A DNA stretch of 6,392 bases, taken from positions 1-6,392 of the forward strand of contig DAOWDZ010000014.1 of the NCBI GenBank assembly GCA_030638765.1. The letters are read 5' to 3'. The DNA is from Desulfocapsa sp. GTDB taxonomy: Bacteria > Desulfobacterota > Desulfobulbia > Desulfobulbales > Desulfocapsaceae. Below are positions 1-6,049 of the stretch, in pieces (the stretch's first letter is position 1; each line of letters begins with the position of its first letter). Both the position numbers and the translations under genes were made by a program. The notes beneath the pieces were generated by a model. It was not told where the DNA came from. It saw nothing but the letters and a program-made list of their open reading frames with translations, and did no database searches.

Positions 1-615
1 ATGGTGATTCTTTTTCTACTCACAATTGTTGCTCTGTTTATGCAGCGTCAACTTTTGTCGGTTGCTTGGATGACGGTCAGTCTCCTGGTTGCTGTGACTG
101 CCAGTGTTGGACTTATTTGGATTATCGTGGACGAGAGACCCTATAAGTTGCTGACTAACATACTCACCGGGCTTGCAGCAATGCTGGATAATATACTTGC
201 AAAACGCGATAAACTTCATGGTGCAGTTGTTGAGTACCGTGACGATCGCTCCGCCTTGTTTGTTGCACTACTGAATACTTTTTTATTTTATTTTCTTGCT
301 GTTGTTAATGTGTATGTGACAGCCCTTGCCTTTAGTTCAGACGTTCAGTTCCTTGAAATTCTTATAGCAGTTCCACTTATCATGTTTATCATGAATCTGC
401 CTATCTCCATTGGTGGAATAGGACTCATGGAATTTGCTTTTGTCTTTATCTTTGAAATTGCAGGGTATGGGAGCGCATTGGCATTATCCACTGCCCTATT
501 GATTCGGATTAAAATATTTTTTGACGCAGGACTTGGTGGGCTTCTATATCCTCTGCTTTCAACGAAAGCAGCTACAGGGTCTGATGCAAATCCTCAAAAA
601 ACAGATCTCAGGTGA
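1..615 (+). CDS. LPG-synthase transmembrane-domain (UPF0104/YbhN-like) membrane protein, C-terminal part
   Basis: This is an integral membrane protein of the lysylphosphatidylglycerol-synthase transmembrane family (UPF0104, YbhN/AglD C-terminal-like). The 204 visible residues hold hydrophobic stretches at about 1-15, 20-42, 86-110, 117-133 and 158-185. The family signature NLPISIGGIGLMEFAF lies at residues 132-147, matching the usual lPxSxGGxGxxE pattern. A charged cytoplasmic-type loop (about 63-85) separates two helix groups, and the C-terminal tail is polar. Family members are usually about 300-340 residues, so roughly a third is probably missing. The ATG at base 1 is most likely an internal Met and the gene probably begins upstream of the window. 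Its reaction is unknown. In glycan clusters such proteins are suspected of handling or translocating lipid-linked sugars. It stands 180 bases upstream of a DPM-like glycosyltransferase on the same strand, which fits that idea. The family call is firm; the role is inference. Confidence 0.8.
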   Translation: MVILFLLTIVALFMQRQLLSVAWMTVSLLVAVTASVGLIWIIVDERPYKLLTNILTGLAAMLDNILAKRDKLHGAVVEYRDDRSALFVALLNTFLFYFLAVVNVYVTALAFSSDVQFLEILIAVPLIMFIMNLPISIGGIGLMEFAFVFIFEIAGYGSALALSTALLIRIKIFFDAGLGGLLYPLLSTKAATGSDANPQKTDLR

Positions 616-795
616 TTGATGTTAGTATTTACTCTCTAGTTAAAGCAGAAAAACAGGATCTGACAATGCCCGGAGAGCGCATAATAGTTTAAGGTACCCT
701 TTAGTTTTTCCAGGATTAGGTATATAGTGTTTTTGAAAATTAATTGTGGTTTGAAATCACATGTTGTGAGAATTTTATAAGAACGAACAAGGAGA
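616..795 (+). other. intergenic gap between membrane protein and first glycosyltransferase
   Basis: No gene is supported in these 180 bases; the only open frames are very short or are antisense shadows. No hairpin followed by a T-run is visible, so I see no intrinsic terminator for the upstream gene. Possible promoter pieces are weak. TATAGT at 723-728 lacks a good -35 box. TTGAAA (751-756) with TATAAG (776-781) has a 19-base spacer and would start transcription on top of the ribosome binding site. The region is more AT-rich than the flanking genes and ends in a strong Shine-Dalgarno sequence. It may hold a promoter that I cannot fix by eye. Confidence 0.5.
789..794 (+). promoter_or_regulatory. 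Shine-Dalgarno AAGGAG for the first glycosyltransferase
   Basis: AAGGAG is a near-perfect anti-16S match. It lies only 1 base before the ATG at 796 but 7 bases before an in-frame TTG at 802. The normal spacing is about 5-9 bases, so the motif argues for TTG 802 as the start codon. A weaker AAGAAC (779-784) lies 11 bases before the ATG. Confidence 0.65.
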
Positions 796-1761
796 ATGAA
801 GTTGGATATTTCATTGGTAATTCCAATATATAACGAAGAAGAGAACATTCCTCTACTCTATGCAGAAATTAAAGAAGTGCTTGATCAAACAGAATATCAG
901 TATGAAATGATTTTTGTTGATGATGGTTCCAGCGATACTTCTGTTAAGGTTCTTGAAAATTTAAGTAATGATGATGAAAAAGTTCTGGTTGTAGCCCTGC
1001 GACGTAACTTTGGTCAGACGGCAGCCATGTCCGCTGGATTTGACCATGCAAGCGGTGAAATAATTGTCTCAATGGATGGCGATTTGCAGAATGACCCTCA
1101 TGATATCCCCAGTATGGTCGAAAAAATTAATGAGGGGTATGACGTGGTTACTGGTTGGCGCCATGATCGAAAAGATCCCTTTATATCACGCAAGTTACCG
1201 TCCATGATGGCCAATAAACTGATTTCCTGGATTACAGGCGTAGGGCTTCATGATTACGGTTGTACTCTTAAAGCCTTTCGTCATGAAGTTACGGATAATA
1301 TACGTTTGTACGGGGAGATGCATCGTTTTATTCCGGCCATCGCCAGTGGAATGGGGATTTCATTTACTGAAGTGAAGGTGAATCATCGGGCTCGTCGTTT
1401 TGGGACATCCAAATATGGGATATCCCGTACCATTCGTGTGGTTCTAGATCTTTTGACGGTAAAGTTTTTGTTGAGTTACGCGACAAGACCACTTCATGTC
1501 TTTGGTACCGTTGGCGTTCTATCGTCAGGTGTCGGTTTCTTGATTGCTCTTGTTATGACTTTTCAGCGCTTTTTTACAGGTACAGGGCTTGCCGATAGAC
1601 CACTATTATTACTCGCTGTATTGTTGATATTCATGGGAGTTCAATTTATAACCATGGGCTTGCTGGCAGAGCTTGTGGTGCGAACCTATCATGAGTCTCA
1701 GAAAAAACCGATTTATTATGTACGTCGTTTAATTGGCGGTACTTCCGAGGAAAGTAAGTAG
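796..1761 (+). CDS. GT2 polyprenyl-phosphate glycosyltransferase, DPM1/GtrB/ArnC-like, with two C-terminal TM helices
   Basis: The enzyme is predicted to move a sugar from a nucleotide donor to undecaprenyl (polyprenyl) phosphate at the inner membrane. It has the GT-A fold of family 2: the start SLVIPIYNEEENIP (6-19), the nucleotide-binding VDDGSSD (41-47), RNFGQTAAMSAGFDHASG (70-87), and the metal-binding MDGDLQNDP (93-101, D94 and D96). Further blocks are HDYGCTLKAF (152-161), MHRFIPAIA (175-183) and the basic NHRARRFGTSKYG (196-208), typical of DPM1/GtrB/ArnC enzymes. Two membrane helices follow at about 233-257 and 268-296. The length of 321 residues is normal for the group. The ATG at 796 gives MKLDIS; a TTG at 802 giving MDIS fits the Shine-Dalgarno spacing better. 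The donor sugar cannot be read from sequence. No gtrA or arn partner is visible, but a UPF0104-type membrane protein lies upstream. The next gene starts 16 bases downstream, indicating one operon. Confidence 0.9.
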   Translation: MKLDISLVIPIYNEEENIPLLYAEIKEVLDQTEYQYEMIFVDDGSSDTSVKVLENLSNDDEKVLVVALRRNFGQTAAMSAGFDHASGEIIVSMDGDLQNDPHDIPSMVEKINEGYDVVTGWRHDRKDPFISRKLPSMMANKLISWITGVGLHDYGCTLKAFRHEVTDNIRLYGEMHRFIPAIASGMGISFTEVKVNHRARRFGTSKYGISRTIRVVLDLLTVKFLLSYATRPLHVFGTVGVLSSGVGFLIALVMTFQRFFTGTGLADRPLLLLAVLLIFMGVQFITMGLLAELVVRTYHESQKKPIYYVRRLIGGTSEESK

Positions 1762-1777
1762 ATAACTGTCGAGAGCC

Positions 1778-2812
1778 ATGCAGATAGATATCATAATTCC
1801 AAATTTTAATGGAAAGGTTTTTCTTCCTGCCTGTCTTGATTCGTTGCAAAGGCAGAGCTATTCCGATTTTCATGTTATTGTTGTTGATAATGGTTCAAGT
1901 GACGGATCTGTTGAGTTTTTACACCAGAATTATCCTGAAGTGGAAGTTCTTGCCTGGGATGAAAACACTGGCTTTAGTGCCGCGGTTAATGGTGGCATAA
2001 AGGCTGGTTCTGCACCCTTAGTCTTTTTATTGAATAACGACACAGAGCTTGATGAATCATGCCTTGAAAGGCTGGTATCTGCAGCAAAACAAAAGAAAGA
2101 GTACGATTTCTTTGCCACCAAGATGCTGAACTATCAGGATCGAACAGTTCTTGATGGCGCAGGAGACGCCTTTTTAAGAGGTGGAGTGGGGTATAGAATC
2201 GGTACCATGGAAGAGGATGCCGAGTATTATAGCAATGCCAGACAAGTATTCGGGGCATGCGCCGGCGCAGCCCTGTATCGAAGAGGATTTTTTGATGAGT
2301 TAGGCCTCTTTGATGAAGACTTTTTTGCCTATCTTGAAGATGTTGATCTCAACCTCCGTGCAAATAGCCGTGGCAAAAAATGCTGGTATGTACCGGATGC
2401 CAGAGTGTATCACATCGGCAGTGCCACAACAGGTTCAAAGATCAACCCATTTACCGTGAGCCTTTCCACTCGAAACAACCTGTGTGTACTTGTTAAAAAT
2501 TATCCGTTTTCTCTGCTTTTTCGGTTTACTCCAGCTATCTGTGTGTATCAGTTTTTCTGGCTCTGTTTTGTAATTAAAAAGTGGCAATTTGTTGCCTATG
2601 TAAAAGGGCTTATAAAATTCTTTGAAATACTCCCCATGATGCTTGGTAAACGTCAAGAAAATCTACGTTTACAAAGTGTTAATAAAAAGGAGTTGGCAAC
2701 TATCATGAACCGTGCCGAAGAGGAAGTTATCCAATCAATTATGAGAAGACGTGAAGCAAAAGGGCAGAGCAATCAGCTTTTTTCTTTTTACAAACGAATC
2801 TTTCTTTCGTGA
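1778..2812 (+). CDS. GT2 glycosyltransferase, WbbL-like (rhamnosyltransferase-type)
   Basis: This is a family-2 inverting glycosyltransferase (COG1216, WbbL-like) expected to add a sugar to a lipid-linked oligosaccharide at the cytoplasmic face of the inner membrane. The GT-A core shows IDIIIPNFNG (3-12), VDNGSSDGS (36-44), NTGFSAAVNGGI (63-74), a DXD-equivalent NNDTEL (86-91), GACAGAALYRR (159-169), the acceptor/catalytic block FFAYLEDVDLNLR (182-194) and YHIGSATTGS (211-220). RNN (232-234) continues the family pattern. A hydrophobic segment at about 248-267 and a basic, partly helical tail follow; such tails often associate with the membrane. The length of 344 residues is slightly above the usual 280-320. 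The ATG at 1778 has only GAGAG two bases upstream, so translation may depend on coupling to the preceding gene. It overlaps the next gene by 4 bases. Rhamnose is a common donor in this family but is not proven here. Confidence 0.88.
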   Translation: MQIDIIIPNFNGKVFLPACLDSLQRQSYSDFHVIVVDNGSSDGSVEFLHQNYPEVEVLAWDENTGFSAAVNGGIKAGSAPLVFLLNNDTELDESCLERLVSAAKQKKEYDFFATKMLNYQDRTVLDGAGDAFLRGGVGYRIGTMEEDAEYYSNARQVFGACAGAALYRRGFFDELGLFDEDFFAYLEDVDLNLRANSRGKKCWYVPDARVYHIGSATTGSKINPFTVSLSTRNNLCVLVKNYPFSLLFRFTPAICVYQFFWLCFVIKKWQFVAYVKGLIKFFEILPMMLGKRQENLRLQSVNKKELATIMNRAEEEVIQSIMRRREAKGQSNQLFSFYKRIFLS

Positions 2813-3639
2813 ACAGAGACCGTATGTCACCTAGAGTGGCCGCCATTGTTGTTTCTCATAATTCTGAAGCCACCATTGAACGTTGTCTCGACAATCTTGC
2901 AACACAGGATTACCCACTGGATTCTATAGTACTCGTTGATAGTGGCTCATCCGATCAGACGTTTATTTCATCTCTTCGAGATATCTATCCCATCGAAACG
3001 GTATTGTCTGGAAACATTGGCTTTTCCATGGCTAATAATCTTGGCTATGAAAAGATTCAATCAGATATCGATTTTGTACTTTTTGTAAATCCTGACCTTT
3101 TTTTACCTGAGAGCTTTGTTGGAGAGGCTGTGAAAATATGTGAAGATGCCTCAATTGGTATACTCTCAGGTAAGTTACTTGGGTATGATTTGGAGACAGA
3201 TAAACCAAGTGGCAGGCTTGATTCCACTGGTATCATGAGGAAATGGTACGGTCGTTGGTATGATAGAGGACAAGGAGAGCCCGATTGTAAACAGTATGAA
3301 ATTCCTCAATTAATGCCTGCTCTTTGTGGTGCACTGTTGTTTTGTAGAAAAAAAGCCTTACAATCTGTCGGTGATACGGTATTTGATTCTGATTTCTTCT
3401 TATACAAGGAAGATATCGAATTGAGTTTACGGATGCGTAAAGAAGATTGGAAATTATTATATCATCCCGCGATAATAGCATATCATTGTCGTGGATGGCA
3501 GAATGATCGCTCGGAAATGTCCCATGAATTACGTGAGATTGCGGCAAAAAGTGAACTCTTATTGTATAAAAAGCACCCTTCACCCTATATGGTGTGGGCG
3601 ATGTTTAAATATCTTCTGGTAAAAGTTTTCCGCTTTTAA
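2809..3639 (+). CDS. GT2 glycosyltransferase, short WbbL-like
   Basis: This second COG1216-type family-2 transferase probably adds another sugar to the same repeat unit. Motifs in order are AAIVVSHNSEATIERCL (11-27), VDSGSSDQT (43-51), NIGFSMANNLGY (69-80), a DXD-equivalent NPDLFL (94-99), ALCGALLFCRK (171-181), FFLYKEDIELSLRMR (196-210) and YHCRG (225-229). At 276 residues it is near the lower end for the family. It has no clear C-terminal membrane helix, only a hydrophobic, basic end (about 259-276) that may touch the membrane. The GTG at 2809 overlaps the previous stop as GTGA, typical of translational coupling. An ATG at 2824 is an alternative that would remove five residues and leave all motifs intact; neither has a strong Shine-Dalgarno sequence. 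It differs widely from its neighbour outside the motifs, so it is not a recent duplicate. Donor and acceptor are unknown. Confidence 0.87.
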   Translation: MNRDRMSPRVAAIVVSHNSEATIERCLDNLATQDYPLDSIVLVDSGSSDQTFISSLRDIYPIETVLSGNIGFSMANNLGYEKIQSDIDFVLFVNPDLFLPESFVGEAVKICEDASIGILSGKLLGYDLETDKPSGRLDSTGIMRKWYGRWYDRGQGEPDCKQYEIPQLMPALCGALLFCRKKALQSVGDTVFDSDFFLYKEDIELSLRMRKEDWKLLYHPAIIAYHCRGWQNDRSEMSHELREIAAKSELLLYKKHPSPYMVWAMFKYLLVKVFRF

Positions 3640-3643
3640 AGGG
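3638..3643 (+). promoter_or_regulatory. Shine-Dalgarno AAAGGG for the fourth glycosyltransferase
   Basis: AAAGGG overlaps the end of the preceding stop codon and lies 9 bases before the ATG at 3653. This is acceptable spacing and supports that start. Confidence 0.5.
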
Positions 3644-3652
3644 CTATACTTC

Positions 3653-4594
3653 ATGGCGCAGAGTTTACCCAGCATATCTGTTATTATTCCCACTTTAAAC
3701 GGAGGCGATCTTTTTCGTGAGTTACTTGAGAAAATATCAACTCAGGACATAACTCCTGAAGAAATTTTGGTTGTTGATTCCAGTTCAAATGATAATACAC
3801 AAATCATCGCTGAAGAATTTGGAGCAAAAGTAATCAGCATATCGAGGAGTGAATTTGATCATGGGGCGACACGGACAATGGCCTCTTTACAAACAAGCGG
3901 GGAGATACTCCTTTTTTTTACCCAGGATGCAATACCGGTAAACCAGGATCTTATACGAAATCTCATCCTGCCTTTTGCCAAGGATGAATCAATTGCCATT
4001 AGCTATGGAAGACAAATGCCCAATGGTGATGCGACTCTATCTGCTACTGCACTCAGGTCTTTTAACTATCCAGCCACGTCTAACACTCGGAAGTTTGCTG
4101 ATAAAGAAACATTAGGATTGAAAACAGCTTTTGTTTCAAATTCTTGTGCCGCCTATCGAAAAACAAGTTTTGAGCAAGTTGGGTGTTTCCCTGAGAGGTT
4201 GATTTTTGGTGAAGATACCTGCACCGCAGGAAGATTATTACTCAAAGGTTATAAAATTGCCTATGTAGCAGAGGCCGAAGTTTTACATTCACATAATTAT
4301 TCTCTTGTCGAGGATTTTCGCAGATCCTTTGATATAGGTGTCCTTCATAAAATTGAGCGTTGGTTGCCAGAAACCTTTGGCTTTGCAGAAGGTGAGGGAC
4401 TTAAATATATAAAATTTGAGCTTGGCATGATTCTGTCTCAGAAACAAATTCATCTGCTGCCATTGTTTTTTTGTCGGAATATAATGAAATTCATTGGCTA
4501 TAAATTAGGGAACAAGTATGCTATTCTGCCTCAATCACTGGTACCATATCTTAGTATGAACAAAAACTGGTGGCGAAAAAACACAGTGCTATAA
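3653..4594 (+). CDS. GT2 glycosyltransferase, rhamnosyltransferase-type
   Basis: This family-2 transferase belongs to a different subgroup from the two genes before it. The core reads SISVIIPTLNGGDLF (7-21), VDSSSNDNT (41-49), SRSEFDHGATRTMA (64-77), FFTQDAIP (88-95, where TQDA takes the place of the usual DXD), FVSNSCAAYRK (160-170), FGEDT (185-189) and VLHSHNYS (210-217). The FDHGxTR block, TQDA, SNSCAAYR and FGED set is typical of proteins annotated as rhamnosyltransferases in O-antigen and exopolysaccharide clusters. The C-terminal part (KLGNKYAILPQSL, then NWW at 305-307) also fits them. The length of 313 residues is normal. No confident membrane helix is seen, although 266-283 is hydrophobic and basic and may be peripheral. 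It starts 13 bases after the previous stop, in the same operon. Its stop codon lies inside a TATAAT box that may drive the next gene. Rhamnose specificity is by family only. Confidence 0.87.
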   Translation: MAQSLPSISVIIPTLNGGDLFRELLEKISTQDITPEEILVVDSSSNDNTQIIAEEFGAKVISISRSEFDHGATRTMASLQTSGEILLFFTQDAIPVNQDLIRNLILPFAKDESIAISYGRQMPNGDATLSATALRSFNYPATSNTRKFADKETLGLKTAFVSNSCAAYRKTSFEQVGCFPERLIFGEDTCTAGRLLLKGYKIAYVAEAEVLHSHNYSLVEDFRRSFDIGVLHKIERWLPETFGFAEGEGLKYIKFELGMILSQKQIHLLPLFFCRNIMKFIGYKLGNKYAILPQSLVPYLSMNKNWWRKNTVL

Positions 4595-4595
4595 T
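4587..4595 (+). promoter_or_regulatory. putative extended -10 promoter upstream of the phosphotransferase gene
   Basis: TGCTATAAT is an exact match to the sigma70 extended -10 consensus (TGnTATAAT). It spans the last codons and the TAA stop (4592-4594) of the preceding gene. No good -35 is seen at 16-18 bases upstream, which extended -10 promoters can do without; the upstream stretch is A-rich (4561-4582). Transcription would start near 4602, leaving a leader of about 26 bases before the ATG at 4628. The placement just before the initiating transferase is sensible, but AT-rich DNA produces such matches by chance. Confidence 0.4.
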
Positions 4596-4627
4596 ATCTC
4601 TGGTTATGTAAGGCTGCATTAGAAATT

Positions 4628-6040
4628 ATGAACATGCTCTCAACAAATCTCAAGGAACAAAGTTCCATAATGGCCAGGCTGCTGCATGTCGTCGACTGCA
4701 TAGTTGTCATTGGCTACATATGGTTACTACTGCTCTGGTACCGGGTTCCATGGACTCCGTATTACACGAGGTTTGCAGTCATAACAACCGTGTTGTGTTT
4801 TATTTCCTTTCAATCTTTTCAGATGTACCGTTCCTGGCGTGGCTGGAAATTTTTCCAGGAATTTCTTGTTATTGTGAGGGCTTGGGGAACTGTAGTCGGA
4901 GTTCTTCTCTTTTATTTCTTTGTTTTTAAGATATCGCACGCCTATTCACGGGTCGTTTTCCTGATCTGGTCACTGTCTACGCCTTTTCTTCTTTTTATAC
5001 TTCATGTGGCGGCTCGAAAATTGTTGCATTATTTCAGGTCACAAGGAAAGAATGTTCGGCACGCCGTCGTCGCAGGTGCTGGAGATCTTGGAGTTTCACT
5101 AGCTAAAGAGCTTCAGACAATTCCGTGGGCAGGTATTGAGGTCATAGGTTTCTTCGATGATAAGGTTGAAGAAAGTGAAAAACTCAAAGAAATGGGAAAG
5201 ACAATTATAGGTGATATCGATACACTTCCCGAATATCTGGAAAGTAACGATATTGATTATGTTTATATTGCTCTTCCCATGAGAGCTGAAAAGAAGATCT
5301 TTAAGATTCTTCGTGAATGCCGTTCACTTGGCGCTCGAATCTACCTTATTCCTGATCTCTATGTGTATGGATTGCATCACGCTGAGATACAGTCGCTCGG
5401 AAGTCTTCTTATCCTGAATTTTAATCCGAACACAGAGTGGAAACGAAGTTTTGATGTTATTTTCTCAAGTATAGTTCTCGTCTGCCTTTTACCCCTTTTG
5501 TTTGTTATAGCCTGGTTTGTAAAGTTCCAGGATGGCGGGCCTGTTTTTTATAAGCATCGGCGGGTTACAGCAGCTGGTAAACAATTTGACTGTCTTAAAT
5601 TTCGTTCAATGGTTGAAAACGCAGATGCCAAGCTGGCACAGATCCTTGCCGAGGATCCGAAACTCCGTGAAGAATGGGATACTACTTTTAAATTAAGAAA
5701 TGATCCGCGGGTAACAAAACTCGGAAAATTCCTGCGTAAAACAAGCCTCGATGAACTACCACAGTTCTTTAACGTCTTAAAAGGCGAAATGAGTGTCGTT
5801 GGTGCCCGTCCCATCGTTGATCAGGAACTCTCTTTTTATAAAGAGAGTGCGGGGCGTTATTGCTCAATGAAACCCGGAATCACCGGACCATGGCAGGTTG
5901 AACGGCGTTCTGACAGCAGCAGTTATGACGAACGAGTTGGAATGGATGACTGGTATATCTTAAACTATTCCCTGTGGACAGATATTAAGATTATCTTTAA
6001 AACTGTTAAACGTGTTTTTGACGGCAGGGGCGCAGTTTAA
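4628..6040 (+). CDS. undecaprenyl-phosphate sugar phosphotransferase, WbaP-like (initiating enzyme)
   Basis: This polyisoprenyl-phosphate hexose-1-phosphate transferase of the long WbaP/WcaJ class transfers sugar-1-phosphate from a UDP-sugar to undecaprenyl phosphate, the first step of repeat-unit assembly. Four membrane helices lie at about 21-37, 48-65, 81-101 and 108-127, with FQMYRSWR (64-71). A Rossmann-like CoA-binding-type domain follows (VVAGAGDLG 147-155, VIGFFDD 172-178). The catalytic domain (about 272-470) has a membrane-inserted helix (277-299), DGGPVFYKHRR (302-312), KFRSM (324-328), TSLDELPQ (372-379, with the catalytic Asp-Glu pair at 375/376), GARPI (392-396) and GITGPWQV (417-424). 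The EEWDTTFKLRNDP stretch and the DGRGAV end resemble WbaP, so galactose or glucose is likely; the donor is not certain. All 470 residues match a full-length enzyme. GARP in place of GPRP is unusual. The ATG at 4628 has only a weak, distant AAGG upstream; ATGs at 4634 and 4670 are alternatives. Confidence 0.93.
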   Translation: MNMLSTNLKEQSSIMARLLHVVDCIVVIGYIWLLLLWYRVPWTPYYTRFAVITTVLCFISFQSFQMYRSWRGWKFFQEFLVIVRAWGTVVGVLLFYFFVFKISHAYSRVVFLIWSLSTPFLLFILHVAARKLLHYFRSQGKNVRHAVVAGAGDLGVSLAKELQTIPWAGIEVIGFFDDKVEESEKLKEMGKTIIGDIDTLPEYLESNDIDYVYIALPMRAEKKIFKILRECRSLGARIYLIPDLYVYGLHHAEIQSLGSLLILNFNPNTEWKRSFDVIFSSIVLVCLLPLLFVIAWFVKFQDGGPVFYKHRRVTAAGKQFDCLKFRSMVENADAKLAQILAEDPKLREEWDTTFKLRNDPRVTKLGKFLRKTSLDELPQFFNVLKGEMSVVGARPIVDQELSFYKESAGRYCSMKPGITGPWQVERRSDSSSYDERVGMDDWYILNYSLWTDIKIIFKTVKRVFDGRGAV

Positions 6041-6049
6041 TAATCTGTT

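Noticed and set aside
660..687. CTGACA (660-665) with CATAAT (680-685) as a promoter
   Set aside because: The spacer is only 14 bases; shifting to 16 bases gives TAATAG, a poor -10 match.
693..698. GGTACC palindrome in the intergenic gap as an operator
   Set aside because: The symmetry stops at six bases and nothing else supports a regulator site.
751..781. TTGAAA with TATAAG as a promoter for the first glycosyltransferase
   Set aside because: The spacer is 19 bases and transcription would begin at about the Shine-Dalgarno sequence, leaving almost no leader.
3233..3583. A 116-residue antisense open frame inside the third glycosyltransferase gene
   Set aside because: It is fully covered by a well-supported gene on the other strand and its protein shows no recognisable domain.
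1870..3810. Recurring GTTGTTGAT-like stretches near the 5' ends of the glycosyltransferase genes, looking like dispersed DNA repeats
   Set aside because: They encode the shared VDxGSSD nucleotide-binding motif of family 2 and do not extend beyond it.
5548..5814. An 88-residue antisense open frame over the phosphotransferase catalytic domain
   Set aside because: It overlaps the most conserved part of a clear gene, and its Ser/Arg-rich product looks like a reading-frame shadow.
6000..6038. AAACTG (6000-6005) and CAGTTT (6033-6038) as a possible terminator hairpin
   Set aside because: The arms are only six bases with a loop of about 27 bases inside coding sequence, and no T-run follows.
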